This document shows positions 18,088 through 26,821 of a stretch of 62,813 bases of DNA, piece after piece. Position 1 is the first letter of the stretch, and each line of letters starts with the position of its first letter. The notes beneath the pieces were generated by a model that was not told the DNA's origin, made no database searches, and was given only the letters and a program-made list of their open reading frames with translations. A program made the translations under genes and the position numbers. This DNA comes from Candidatus Geothermarchaeota archaeon (GTDB lineage Archaea > Thermoproteota > Nitrososphaeria > Geothermarchaeales > JDFR-13). The DNA lies in NCBI GenBank assembly GCA_015523545.1, contig WAKB01000003.1:1-62813 (forward strand). Direction: 5' to 3'.

Positions 18088-18318
18088 ATGACTCCGAGGA
18101 CGGCATACACGATAGTTGCATTGATAGGTTTCATCATTGGAGTCGCGATATACCTGTTTGCTGCGCTGGCAATTCCCTACATTATAGAGGTGTTGCCACA
18201 GCTGGCTGAGATCTTCAGTAAGTATCAGCATATCATCGGTGCCCTGCTCTCAGGGTTTGTCGGGAGCCTCGTAGCTGTATTGCTAGCCTATGTATGGGCT
18301 AGTAGGTCTGAGTTCTAG
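18088..18318 (+). CDS. Small two-helix membrane protein, unknown
   Basis: A 76-residue protein with two predicted membrane segments: residues about 6-34 (YTIVALIGFIIGVAIYLFAA) and about 48-70 (HIIGALLSGFVGSLVAVLLA). The short loop between them carries EVLPQLAEIFSKYQ. I do not recognise the family. It lies between the S-layer gene and a converging TrmB-type gene with which it overlaps by 4 bases. The location suggests an envelope role, but this is only context. Confidence 0.65.
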   Translation: MTPRTAYTIVALIGFIIGVAIYLFAALAIPYIIEVLPQLAEIFSKYQHIIGALLSGFVGSLVAVLLAYVWASRSEF

Positions 18319-19595
18319 GTCCTCCTATAGTATCTCGAGACCTTTATCACCCCCTCCACATTATCCCTGGTTACTAGTCTCAAGGCTGTTTTATAACCAT
18401 TCATCCTCAGCTCGTGGTCTATGCATACTAGGTATGGATGTGGGTAGTTGCTCAGCCTCTTAATGGTTTTGTCCAGCCCCCTTCTAGCATCCCCTTCCTC
18501 CCTTATCGTCAACTGTATATGTATCATTCCTCCGTAGGTATCGGGTGTTATGTCTAGTGTTATGTTTGGGAGGAGGCTCTCCAGTAAGGCCTTATAGAGC
18601 TTTAGTTTCTCCATGAGGGTGAGCCTGTCATAGTCTGCAAAGATCTGTTTGAGAACCTTTGTTGTCGAGTCGTATACCAGCTTGTCGCCATCCCTATACT
18701 CGTCCAGGGCTGTCTCAGTCATGGTCTCTAACATCCTATTGAGTGTCGCTAGTTTTCTGAGGGGTGTGAGTGGGGCTTCCAAGGGTATCTTGTTCGTAGC
18801 GTCGTAGAGGTCTATGTAGTGTTTCAGTGGTGAGGAATATGTCCTGAAATTCTTTATCAATGTCTCTATCGTCTCGGCAACCCTCTGGTTTGTGAAGTGT
18901 AACGCCCTTTCCTCGTTTAGGATTATCCCCTCCCTCTGGTCTGAGACTACGTATGTCTTTGTTATGGGGTCTGAGTCCGTTATGGAGAGGTCTGTGTAGT
19001 AGTCTAGCTTTGCGTGTTGGAATAGGCCTCCCTCTATCATCCAGCTTACAAGCTGTATCTTCACATCCTTCTTACTGACCTTTTTGATAATATCCTTCAT
19101 CTCCCCACTACTGAAGAGGTCTATGTGGTGTGGCGATACTAGGAGGATGAGCTCCCTCTTACTGTTGGAGATTATTTCTCGGAGCAGCTCCTTCCTATCC
19201 TCGTTACTCACCTCCCATAGGCTTATCTCCTTCTTCTCCCGTTTGAGGGAGGCCTCTGTATATCTCTTGTGGAGCTCCTGTATGGCTAGCTCTTGCCTCT
19301 GTATCCGGTTCTTACTCTCCTCTATCCTCTTGTAGAAGAGTTTTAGTGGGTCCTCCGCCCTCCACTTCCTGGGGTTCCCCTGTATCATCTTGGCAAATCC
19401 CTTATCCACCAGTGATTTTAGTATTCGGTATGTCTTCTCCCGCGCTACTCCTGATTCGCGTGCTACGTCGCTGGCCTTCGCCTCTCCTAGCGATACGAGT
19501 GCTAGGTATACCTTAGCCTCATTCTTGGATAGCTGTAGCTCCTGTAGACGGGCGATAATCTCCTCTTTTGATGTGGCGTCTCCAGCTTCTTCCAA
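18315..19595 (-). CDS. TrmB-family transcriptional regulator
   Basis: A 426-residue protein. The N-terminal winged helix, residues about 18-75, reads LSKNEAKVYLALVSLGEAKASDVARESGVAREKTYRILKSL, the TrmB pattern. A coiled-coil linker (about residues 85-125) precedes a PLD-like effector region starting near LLREIISNSKRELILLVSPHH. The rest is unlike sugar-binding TrmB proteins and may sense another signal. It is transcribed away from the cdv operon, whose promoter it shares a gap with, so regulation of cdv or of the S-layer locus is possible but unproven. Confidence 0.8.
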   Translation of the reverse strand: MEEAGDATSKEEIIARLQELQLSKNEAKVYLALVSLGEAKASDVARESGVAREKTYRILKSLVDKGFAKMIQGNPRKWRAEDPLKLFYKRIEESKNRIQRQELAIQELHKRYTEASLKREKKEISLWEVSNEDRKELLREIISNSKRELILLVSPHHIDLFSSGEMKDIIKKVSKKDVKIQLVSWMIEGGLFQHAKLDYYTDLSITDSDPITKTYVVSDQREGIILNEERALHFTNQRVAETIETLIKNFRTYSSPLKHYIDLYDATNKIPLEAPLTPLRKLATLNRMLETMTETALDEYRDGDKLVYDSTTKVLKQIFADYDRLTLMEKLKLYKALLESLLPNITLDITPDTYGGMIHIQLTIREEGDARRGLDKTIKRLSNYPHPYLVCIDHELRMNGYKTALRLVTRDNVEGVIKVSRYYRRT

Positions 19596-19680
19596 GCCTC
19601 CTCCCCCCTCTAAGGATATTTCAAGGGTGTGTGACTAAGATGCTTGTGTAACGGGACACTGATGAAATAGGCACATGGCC

Positions 19681-19689
19681 TTAATAAAT
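19681..19689 (+). promoter_or_regulatory. TATA box of cdv operon
   Basis: TTAATAAAT at this position predicts a transcript start near 19711. That excludes the upstream ATG at 19675 and supports ATG 19738 for the first gene. Confidence 0.55.
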
Positions 19690-19737
19690 CGGCTACACCC
19701 CCATCTAGTAGAATCTATTATCGCCGAGGTGTCCGGG

Positions 19738-20403
19738 ATGGTCGACTTTAGGGATCTCTGGACTGGGAAGAAGGAGGGATTCGCCGACAGTATGAAGCGT
19801 GGACTGAAGCCGCAGCGGAACATCAGGCCGAAGATCGACAGCGCCATCAAGCTTCTCAACAAGCAGATCAATAAGCTCGACGCCTCTATAAGGAATCTGA
19901 AGCAGAAGGACCAGATCTACTTCGCCAAGGTCGTCCAGGCCATCAAGGATCACGACAAGACCATGGCCACCCTATACGCTAATGAGCTGGTCGAGATTAG
20001 GAAGGCGATTAGGACTCTTAAGCAGGCTAAGTATGCCCTACAGAGCGTGGTTGTGAGGCTACAGACTGTACAGAACATAAGCGACGCAGCTGCCGAGGTA
20101 CTCCCCGCTATGCAGGTGCTTAAGAATGTTAGGAGCATGATCTCCGTCATCATACCCACTGTCGACGAGGGCTTCGCCCAGATCAACGATGTCTTTGAGA
20201 ACCTGATATGGGAGGCCAGCCAGAGCAGCGACACAACCACATCCATAGCGACAGCTAGTGACGAGGCTCTCAAGATTATCCACGAGGCTGAGAAGAAGGC
20301 TAAGGAGGAGATGAGGCGGGAGCTGCCAGGTATACCTGAGGCTGTTGCCGAGTCTGAGGAGGGCTACGGCGAGAGTGGTGAGTATGGCGGCTTCCGCTTC
20401 TAG
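19738..20403 (+). CDS. cdvB1: ESCRT-III-like division protein (CdvB paralog)
   Basis: A 221-residue ESCRT-III core protein without a winged helix, like the CdvB1/B2/B3 paralogs that constrict the division site in Sulfolobales. It has the basic N-terminal helix region WTGKKEGFADSMKRGLKPQ, long helices (KIDSAIKLLNKQINKLDASI; ELVEIRKAIRTLKQAKYAL) and a proline-rich ELPGIPEAV motif near the C terminus that resembles MIM2, the site that docks the MIT domain of CdvC. It ends in a flexible acidic and glycine tail. Start ATG 19738 is chosen from promoter spacing. It leads the operon, ahead of CdvA, an order different from the usual cdvA-B-C. Confidence 0.85.
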   Translation: MVDFRDLWTGKKEGFADSMKRGLKPQRNIRPKIDSAIKLLNKQINKLDASIRNLKQKDQIYFAKVVQAIKDHDKTMATLYANELVEIRKAIRTLKQAKYALQSVVVRLQTVQNISDAAAEVLPAMQVLKNVRSMISVIIPTVDEGFAQINDVFENLIWEASQSSDTTTSIATASDEALKIIHEAEKKAKEEMRRELPGIPEAVAESEEGYGESGEYGGFRF

Positions 20404-20428
20404 ACCCCACCCCTCATCTTTTTACCAC

Positions 20429-21064
20429 TTGATAGGTAGGAACGTGGTTGAGAGGTATGGACGTTTCAGGGGGCGTGTAGTCTCCTATAAGGTCACCTCG
20501 GATGGTGAGTTGGACAAGGTCTTCATCTCTAACGACGGCTTCATAATGTATAAGACACCCTCGTCCCTCATCCTGGATGGGAAGGTCGTTATGATCGTCC
20601 CCCCGCCCATAAAGAGGGCGAGGGAGGTCTTGGACGAGCTTGAATACATATATCTCCAGATGAAGACTCTAAACAACATCTTCTCCATAGACTCCCGCTG
20701 GGGGTATGTGGAGAAGTATTACCACATGTTCAGGGCCCGGTTCGAGTCTCTCCTGAAGGAGGTTAACCGGGTCCTGAGGAGCCTCGAGAATAGGAGGCGT
20801 AGGCTTAACGAGTTGATAGCCGAGTATAAGGAGGGGCTCTTCACCCTCCAGCTCGCCCAGGAGTCTGGGCGGGTGGATCCAAACATCTATAAGGCTTGCT
20901 ATGCGGAGGTCTCTGAGGAGATCCTCCGCCTAAGCAATGAGCTTGAGGAGGTTGAGAACATCATCTCAGACATCTCAACCTCCCAGAACCAGATACTCGA
21001 GATTATGAACTCGATTGAGGAGAGGTTGAAGGAGGTGGAGGGTTATGAAGTTGAGGAGGTTTAG
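20429..21064 (+). CDS. cdvA: Cell division protein CdvA
   Basis: Membrane-associated scaffold that recruits CdvB at mid-cell. The N-terminal PRC-barrel-like domain reads LIGRNVVERYGRFRGRVVSY and YKTPSSLILDGKVVMIVPP, followed by a long coiled coil (residues about 60-205) such as LESLLKEVNRVLRSLENRRR. Its C terminus EEVEGYEVEEV-like tail is probably the E3B-type region that binds CdvB. The start is uncertain: no ATG fits, and TTG 20429 (MIGRNVVE) is the first initiator after the previous stop; ATG 20345 would overlap that gene by 59 nt. It overlaps cdvB by 20 nt. Confidence 0.85.
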   Translation: MIGRNVVERYGRFRGRVVSYKVTSDGELDKVFISNDGFIMYKTPSSLILDGKVVMIVPPPIKRAREVLDELEYIYLQMKTLNNIFSIDSRWGYVEKYYHMFRARFESLLKEVNRVLRSLENRRRRLNELIAEYKEGLFTLQLAQESGRVDPNIYKACYAEVSEEILRLSNELEEVENIISDISTSQNQILEIMNSIEERLKEVEGYEVEEV

Positions 21065-21929
21065 GTTTGGGGAGATTATCCAGGTTTATGACCAGATGAG
21101 TAGGCAGCTGTACGTCTACAGGGGACGCCTATCCATGGAGCTGGCCAAGGTGAATAATAGGCTGGAGAAGCTGCAGGAGTACATGGATCTATATAAGGAG
21201 CGTGGAGACCTGGAGATGGCTGCTATCTATGCTAGGGAGTATAAGGCCCTCTATGTTGTGAGGGAGATCCTCTGGCACATGATCCTACGCCTAGACGGGG
21301 TGATGGCTAGGATCGACACTGTGAAGAAGCTGGCCTCCGGCTTCGACGGCATGGGAGACACCCTGAAGGCTGTCAGCGACGTGATTAAGGTGGCTGGCCC
21401 AGCCGTGTCTGGCTTTGAGGAGCTGGCTAGGAATCTATATACCGGATACTCTGAGCTAGTGGTCGATGCCTCTGTACCCGTGACGAATATGTATGTAGCC
21501 CCTGTGGAGGATGCGAAGGAGATCCTACGCAACATCGAGAAGGATGTCGTGAAGGAGCTAGCTAAGAAGTTCCCCAAGATCCCCAGGGATATAGAGGTGA
21601 GTCCAGAAGCGATTCCAAAGCTCGTTAATAGGCTCTACGAGGCCATAGCCACGGATGGCGGCGTGGCAGAGGTTATGGTGAAGCCTAGGGATGAGGAGGT
21701 TGTGGGTATTGTCAGGGTCTCCCTGAACAGGGAGGAGCTCTATAGGGTCTCTATCCATAGGCTGGAGAGGCTTGAGAGGGCCGTCCTCAACTACCTCCTG
21801 AAGAACTATAGGGGTGGGGAGGTCTCACTCAACCTCTTCAGGTTTGCCAGGGCCTATAGGACCACGCCTATGAAAGTCCTAGACGCACTGTACTCCCTGA
21901 GTGAGATAGGGTTGATTAGGTTTGGGTAG
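21045..21929 (+). CDS. cdvB: Cell division protein CdvB (ESCRT-III with winged helix)
   Basis: A 294-residue ESCRT-III protein. Residues about 1-160 are the helical ESCRT-III core, KKFPKIPRDIEVSPEAIP near residue 185 is a proline-rich MIM2-like CdvC docking site, and the C-terminal 70 residues (VLNYLLKNYRGGEVSLNLFR and TTPMKVLDALYSLSEIG) form the winged helix that binds CdvA. This architecture separates it from the paralog at 19738. It overlaps cdvA by 20 nt and is followed by cdvC within about 12 bases. Confidence 0.9.
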   Translation: MKLRRFRFGEIIQVYDQMSRQLYVYRGRLSMELAKVNNRLEKLQEYMDLYKERGDLEMAAIYAREYKALYVVREILWHMILRLDGVMARIDTVKKLASGFDGMGDTLKAVSDVIKVAGPAVSGFEELARNLYTGYSELVVDASVPVTNMYVAPVEDAKEILRNIEKDVVKELAKKFPKIPRDIEVSPEAIPKLVNRLYEAIATDGGVAEVMVKPRDEEVVGIVRVSLNREELYRVSIHRLERLERAVLNYLLKNYRGGEVSLNLFRFARAYRTTPMKVLDALYSLSEIGLIRFG

Positions 21930-21940
21930 TGTGGTGTGGC

Positions 21941-23119
21941 ATGAGGAGCCTGAGAGACCCTGAAGAGATACGGTTGATGAGGGATCAGGCGGCTCAGTAC
22001 GCCAATATGGCGGTCCAGGCCGACAAGAGGGGAGTCACATCCCTAGCCATCAGCTACTATAACAAGGCTATCGATCTCCTCACGGAGCTTATCAATATCG
22101 AGGAGTCTCCCGAGATACGTAGGATGTATAGGAAGGCCCTCCGCCAGTATCGGGATAGGGTTAACTATCTAAGGGGGGTCTCCTCAGGCTCCGTTAGGAA
22201 TGTCTCAAGCCTAGGTGTTAGGGAGGGCGGGCCATCTGGCCAGGAGCATGGGAAGGAGGATGTACTAGTCCCCTTCAAGTCCAGCATTACGTGGGACGAG
22301 ATTATTGGGCTTGAGGAGGCTAAGAAGACTATACGCCAGTCCATTGTATACCCTGTGAAGAGGCCCGACCTCTTCCCCCTAGGCTTCCCCAGGGCCATAC
22401 TACTATACGGCCCGCCTGGATGTGGTAAGACGAGTATCGCGGCTGCACTCTCCAACGAGATCGAGGCCGAGTTCTACCCTGTCGACGCAACGATGATCAT
22501 GTCTAAATGGCTGGGTGAGAGTGAGAAGAGGGTGGCAAAGATATTCAACTATCTCAGGGAGAGGGCGCGTGAGAGGCCGGTCATCCTCTATATTGATGAG
22601 GTGGATTCGATACTGAGTGTCAGGAATAGCGAGGTGGGTGGTGAGCTCAGGGTTAGGAACCAATTTCTCAGTGAGATGGATGGCCTCAAGACAAAGGAGA
22701 TGTCTAACCTCCCCCTATTCATAGTGGCGAGTACCAATAGACCCTGGGATCTGGACATGGGTTTTATTAGGCGTTTCCAGAAGAGGATCTATATACCGCC
22801 TCCTGATAAGAGGACTAGGAAGCAGCTCTTCCAATACTTCCTCTCCAAGGTCTCCCACTCTGATGATATAGATTTAGACTTCCTCGCCGACTATACCCGT
22901 GACTATACCCCGAGCGATATTAGGGATGTTGTCCAGACAGCTGTCATCGAGGTTGTCTCCGAGCTCTTCGAGAGTGGACGGGCTTCAGATCCCAACGCTA
23001 AGCCGAGGCCCCTGACGATGGATGATCTTAAGCATGCCTTGAAGAGGGTTAAGCCAAGTATATCTAGGACACTACTCAACGCTTATGAGCAGTGGACGAG
23101 TAGGTTCAAGAGTATATAG
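21941..23119 (+). CDS. cdvC: Cell division ATPase CdvC (Vps4-like AAA+)
   Basis: Disassembles ESCRT-III filaments during division. An N-terminal MIT domain (residues about 8-75, AAQYANMAVQADKRG and AISYYNKAIDLLTELI) is joined by a linker to an AAA+ domain with Walker A GPPGCGKTS near residue 152, Walker B ILYIDEVDSI, and the second region of homology STNRPWDLDMGFIRRFQKR. The C-terminal helix resembles Vps4. Start ATG 21941 is preferred; GTG 21929 overlapping the cdvB stop is possible. It closes the four-gene cdv operon. Confidence 0.95.
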   Translation: MRSLRDPEEIRLMRDQAAQYANMAVQADKRGVTSLAISYYNKAIDLLTELINIEESPEIRRMYRKALRQYRDRVNYLRGVSSGSVRNVSSLGVREGGPSGQEHGKEDVLVPFKSSITWDEIIGLEEAKKTIRQSIVYPVKRPDLFPLGFPRAILLYGPPGCGKTSIAAALSNEIEAEFYPVDATMIMSKWLGESEKRVAKIFNYLRERARERPVILYIDEVDSILSVRNSEVGGELRVRNQFLSEMDGLKTKEMSNLPLFIVASTNRPWDLDMGFIRRFQKRIYIPPPDKRTRKQLFQYFLSKVSHSDDIDLDFLADYTRDYTPSDIRDVVQTAVIEVVSELFESGRASDPNAKPRPLTMDDLKHALKRVKPSISRTLLNAYEQWTSRFKSI

Positions 23120-23121
23120 GG

Positions 23122-24396
23122 TTAGGGGGTAACTGTCTCTGGGTCCCTAGGGTATAGGACTACCTCCCTGATGTTCTCCGCCCCTGTTATCAGCTGAACC
23201 AGTCTGTCTAGCCCCAGCCCGAAGCCTGCGTGTGGAGGCATCCCATATTGGTAGTACCTTATGTGGTACTCAAAGCTCTCTATGTTTAGACCCTTATCCA
23301 CAATGTTCTTCCTGAGCTCGGTATATCTATGCTCCCTGGTCCCGCCCGACGCCAGCTCCAGGTTACCGTGCATGAGGTCAAAGGACTGGGTGTAGTCGCC
23401 GACCCTATAGATGTAGAATGGCTTGGTGTCCCATGGCCAGTCAACTATGAAGTAGAAGCCCCTATACTTCTCCGCTATTATGTTTAGGGCCTCGCTGTCG
23501 AAGTCCTCACCCCACTTCAGCTCCTTCCCCCTACTCCTTACGAGCTCGAGTAGGGTGTCGTACTTCACCCTCTCAATCTTCTCTGGTGGTGCGGGTGGCT
23601 CCCTACCTATGACCCTGAACAGCTCCTTCTCCTCCCTAATACCCTCTAGGACGTGTCTAATAAGGCCTTCGAGGATATCCATCGCCTCGTTATAGTCTAT
23701 ATAGGCTCCCTCAAAGTCTACTGAGGTGAACTCTGTCAGGTGTTTCCTGGTATGGCTCTTCTCTGCACGGTAGAACTGGGCTATCTCGAAGACGTAGGTC
23801 AGCCCCATAACCGCCTGCTCCTTGTATAGCTGTGGGCTCTGGGCTAGGTATGCAGGCCTACCGAAATAGTCCACCTTGAATAGCTCCGCCCCTCCCTCGG
23901 AGGCGGTAGCAATTATCTTAGGTGTGTCTATCTCCACCGCCCCTATGCTGTAGAAGTAGTCACGTATAAGCTTCTTTACCTTGGCCCTTATCCTGAAGAT
24001 GGCGTTTATCCTCTCTATCCTGAGGCTCAGCGGCCTATACTCTATCAGTGTCGGTAGGTTGGCTGGTGTTCTGCCGGTCGGGTCTATGGGTAGGGGGTGG
24101 TTGGCTTGGGAGACGAGGAAGTATTTTGAGGGTATCACCTCATAGGTGTCTTTATACCTGTTTACCCTCCCGACGACGCTTATTACGCTCTGCCTCTGGG
24201 TGGCTAGGGCCCTGTTATAGATGCTTGGGTTCCCATCCTTCTTTATCGTGAGCTGTACCCTACCCCATCCATCCCTAAGGGTTATGAACATTATGTTTCC
24301 GAGGATACGCTTGTCCTCCACCCATCCATAGAGCTTGACCTCTCTACCCTCATACTTGGGGATGTCGACAGTCCTTATCTTCTCTGGCTGTGTCAT
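23122..24396 (-). CDS. aspS: Aspartyl-tRNA synthetase (archaeal type)
   Basis: Class IIb synthetase, 424 residues, without the bacterial GAD insertion. The OB-fold anticodon domain reads KLYGWVEDKRILGNIMFITLRDG; class II motif 2 is FEIAQFYRAEKSHTRKHLTEF and motif 3 is GFGLGLDRLVQLI. Whether it is discriminating cannot be settled: at the OB-fold position that is Trp in Thermococcus and His in many non-discriminating enzymes, this protein has Glu (GWVE). It converges with cdvC, two bases apart. Confidence 0.94.
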   Translation of the reverse strand: MTQPEKIRTVDIPKYEGREVKLYGWVEDKRILGNIMFITLRDGWGRVQLTIKKDGNPSIYNRALATQRQSVISVVGRVNRYKDTYEVIPSKYFLVSQANHPLPIDPTGRTPANLPTLIEYRPLSLRIERINAIFRIRAKVKKLIRDYFYSIGAVEIDTPKIIATASEGGAELFKVDYFGRPAYLAQSPQLYKEQAVMGLTYVFEIAQFYRAEKSHTRKHLTEFTSVDFEGAYIDYNEAMDILEGLIRHVLEGIREEKELFRVIGREPPAPPEKIERVKYDTLLELVRSRGKELKWGEDFDSEALNIIAEKYRGFYFIVDWPWDTKPFYIYRVGDYTQSFDLMHGNLELASGGTREHRYTELRKNIVDKGLNIESFEYHIRYYQYGMPPHAGFGLGLDRLVQLITGAENIREVVLYPRDPETVTP

Positions 24397-24509
24397 ACCA
24401 ATCCTATTGTTGGGTATTGGTTATATTGGTTTTGGTCCCCCCTTATATAGCCGGTAACGAGTATCTGTTAATTCAACGTGGCCCCTGTGAACGGGTCTGT
24501 GGGGTGTAT

Positions 24510-25640
24510 ATGATGTTCCTGTTGGAGCATGAGGGGAAGGAGATACTGAGGAGGTATGGGGTTCGAACCCCTAGGGGTATAGTGGTTACTAGGGATGATC
24601 TTGATAGGCTGGATAGCCTGGTGGAGGAGTATCCCGTTATTGTGAAGGCACAGTTCCTCTTCGGGGGGCGTGGGAAGGCTGGGGCTGTGAAGAAGGCGGA
24701 TAATACAGAGGAGCTCCGAGAGGTTGCTGAGAAGCTCTTCCAGCTTGAGGTGAGGGGGGCTAGGCCTGAGCGCCTATTGATCGAGGAGTTCGTCCCCCAC
24801 GAGGAGGAGTACTACATAAGCATCATGGCCTCCAAGTCGGATAAGTCCCTCCTCCTCCTAGCATCTAGGTATGGCGGTGTCGATGTTGAGGAGCTGGCCC
24901 GTATGGGGAGGCATATACTCAGGATCTCCCTATCCCCTGACGAGGTCCCGATGGATAATGTCTATAGGGCTGTGGCTAAGACGTTCTTCGGCTCCGTAGA
25001 GAGGGACCTTGTATCCAAGGTTGCCGGACTGGTTAAGCCCCTCTTCGAAGCAGTCCTGGGTGAGGATCTCCTACTGGTAGAGATAAACCCACTCGTCTTC
25101 CTGGGTGATGGCTTCATGGCCCTCGACGCTAAGGTTATCGTCGATGATAACGCTGGTTTTAGGAGGGATGTTACGAGCTTCTACGAGTATAACAGGTCGA
25201 TGACCGAGGGTGAGAGGATAGCCCGTGAGACAGGCTTCGCATATGTACCGTTGAAGGGTGATATAGCCGTTATAGGTAATGGTGCCGGACTAGTCATGGC
25301 TACACTGGATCTGGTGAAGTATTATGGGGGTGAGCCAGCCTGCTTCCTAGACGTTGGTGGGGGGGCCTCCGCAGACAGGATTGCGAAGGCTCTGGAGGTT
25401 GTGTATAAGGAGGTATCCCCCAAGAAGATTTTCATCAATATATTCGCTGGTATAACGAGGTGTGACGAGGTGGCCAAGGGTATTGTGGAGGCTGTGGATA
25501 GGGTTGGTATACCCCCGGAGATGTTCGTCATAAGGCTTGTAGGGACGTTGGAGGATGTGGGTAGGGAGATCCTAGAGTCCCGGGGCTTCCGCGTCTATAA
25601 GGATATGGATGAGGCTGCTAAGGAGGTGGTGAAGGCGTGA
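24510..25640 (+). CDS. sucC: Succinyl-CoA synthetase beta subunit
   Basis: ATP-grasp subunit of the TCA-cycle enzyme converting succinyl-CoA and ADP/GDP to succinate and NTP. The start is one of two adjacent ATGs, 24510 or 24513, giving MFLLEHEGKEILRRYGV, typical for the family; the long upstream extension in the open frame has no similarity. Signatures are VIVKAQFLFGGRGKAGAVK, EINPLV near residue 195, and the C-terminal CoA-ligase domain with GNGAGLVMATLD and NIFAGITRCDEVA. The stop overlaps the sucD start. Confidence 0.94.
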   Translation: MMFLLEHEGKEILRRYGVRTPRGIVVTRDDLDRLDSLVEEYPVIVKAQFLFGGRGKAGAVKKADNTEELREVAEKLFQLEVRGARPERLLIEEFVPHEEEYYISIMASKSDKSLLLLASRYGGVDVEELARMGRHILRISLSPDEVPMDNVYRAVAKTFFGSVERDLVSKVAGLVKPLFEAVLGEDLLLVEINPLVFLGDGFMALDAKVIVDDNAGFRRDVTSFYEYNRSMTEGERIARETGFAYVPLKGDIAVIGNGAGLVMATLDLVKYYGGEPACFLDVGGGASADRIAKALEVVYKEVSPKKIFINIFAGITRCDEVAKGIVEAVDRVGIPPEMFVIRLVGTLEDVGREILESRGFRVYKDMDEAAKEVVKA

Positions 25641-26521
25641 TCCTGCCCGGCATAATAGATAGGGAGGTCAGGCTCCTGGTCCAGGGGATCACTGGGAGGC
25701 AGGGTAGATTCCATACTGAGCAGATGCTTAGATACGGCACGAAGGTGGTGGCTGGTGTCACCCCTGGAAAGGGTGGCCAGGAGGTGCATGGCGTCCCTGT
25801 ATACGACACTGTGGAGGAGGCTGTAAGGGAGGCTGACCCAACAGCATCTATAATCTTCGTACCGGCCCCCTTCGCCCTCGACGCTGCTGCCGAGGCGATC
25901 CTAAATGGCCTGAGCCCGGTCGTCGTTATTACGGAGGGTATCCCGGCGCTGGACACTCTTAGAATGGTCTCCATGGCCAGTAGAAGGGGGGTGAGGATCA
26001 TAGGGCCTAATACGCCGGGTGTCATCATCCCTGGCTATACAAAGATAGGTATCATGCCTAACCAGTACTTCTCCGAGGGCCGTGTAGCGATAGTCTCGCG
26101 TAGCGGCACACTTACATATGAGATTTCTAAGCAGCTCCTGGATAGGGGGCTGGGCCAGAGGATAGTAGTGGGTGTAGGTGGTGACTACGTGATTGGGACT
26201 AGCTTTGTAGATGTGTTGAAGGCTCTGAAGGATGATGAGAGGACCGATGCGGTGGTAATAATTGGTGAGATTGGTGGTGATGATGAGGAGAGGGCTGCCC
26301 GATACATTAGGGAGAGCGGCTTCGACAAGCCTGTAGTTGCATATATTGCTGGTAGAACCGCCCCTGAGGGTAAGAGGATGGGGCATGCTGGCGCGATAGT
26401 CTCTGAGGGCTCCGGCACGGCCGAGTCGAAGATACAGAGTTTTAAGGATGTGGGGGCATATATAGCGTATAGGCCTTCCGAGGTTGCCCAGATAGTGGCG
26501 GAGGTGCTAGGTGTTGAGTGA
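25637..26521 (+). CDS. sucD: Succinyl-CoA synthetase alpha subunit
   Basis: CoA-binding and phosphohistidine subunit, 294 residues. LVQGITGRQGRFHTEQML is the N-terminal CoA-binding Rossmann motif, GPNTPGVI is the phosphate loop, and RMGHAGAIVSEG holds the catalytic His near residue 250. It starts with GTG in a GTGA overlap with the sucC stop, so translation is probably coupled. Confidence 0.95.
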   Translation: MILPGIIDREVRLLVQGITGRQGRFHTEQMLRYGTKVVAGVTPGKGGQEVHGVPVYDTVEEAVREADPTASIIFVPAPFALDAAAEAILNGLSPVVVITEGIPALDTLRMVSMASRRGVRIIGPNTPGVIIPGYTKIGIMPNQYFSEGRVAIVSRSGTLTYEISKQLLDRGLGQRIVVGVGGDYVIGTSFVDVLKALKDDERTDAVVIIGEIGGDDEERAARYIRESGFDKPVVAYIAGRTAPEGKRMGHAGAIVSEGSGTAESKIQSFKDVGAYIAYRPSEVAQIVAEVLGVE

Positions 26522-26684
26522 GGACGTCGCCATAGATAAGAGGGCGTTGGCCCAGAGGTATAGGCTCTACTACAAGATATGCCGTAACTGTGGTGCTAGG
26601 AACCCGCCGAGCGCCGTGAAGTGTAGGAAGTGTAAGAGTAAGAATCTGAGATGGAAGAAGAGGATGAAGGGCATGAAGAAGTAG
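26511..26684 (+). CDS. rpl40e: Ribosomal protein L40e
   Basis: Zinc-ribbon large-subunit protein of 56-57 residues. The frame encodes ALAQRYRLYYKICRNCGARN then CRKCKSKNLRWKKR and ends KKRMKGMKK. Four cysteines in two CxxC pairs bind zinc. Starts available are GTG 26511 or TTG 26514, both inside the end of sucD. There is no ubiquitin fusion, as is normal in archaea. Confidence 0.92.
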   Translation: MLSEDVAIDKRALAQRYRLYYKICRNCGARNPPSAVKCRKCKSKNLRWKKRMKGMKK

Positions 26685-26686
26685 CT

Positions 26687-26762
26687 TGGTGGGCCCGCCC
26701 GGACTCGAACCGGGGACCTCCGGCGTGTGAGGCCGGCGTCATAGCCTCTAGACCACGGGCCC
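26687..26762 (-). tRNA. tRNA-Val (CAC), CCA encoded
   Basis: Read on the minus strand: acceptor GGGCCCG pairs with CGGGCCC, anticodon stem CCGGC/GCCGG encloses loop CTCACAC with anticodon CAC (valine GUG codons), the T arm contains GGTTCGAGTCC, the discriminator is A, and CCA is encoded. No intron. A minus-strand TATA stretch (AAAAATATATAG) lies just upstream near 26769-26782. Confidence 0.93.
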
Positions 26763-26821
26763 CTCGACACTATATATTTTTCTATCCCGGGGGATGATTT
26801 AAGCCTTTACAGTGGATTGGG

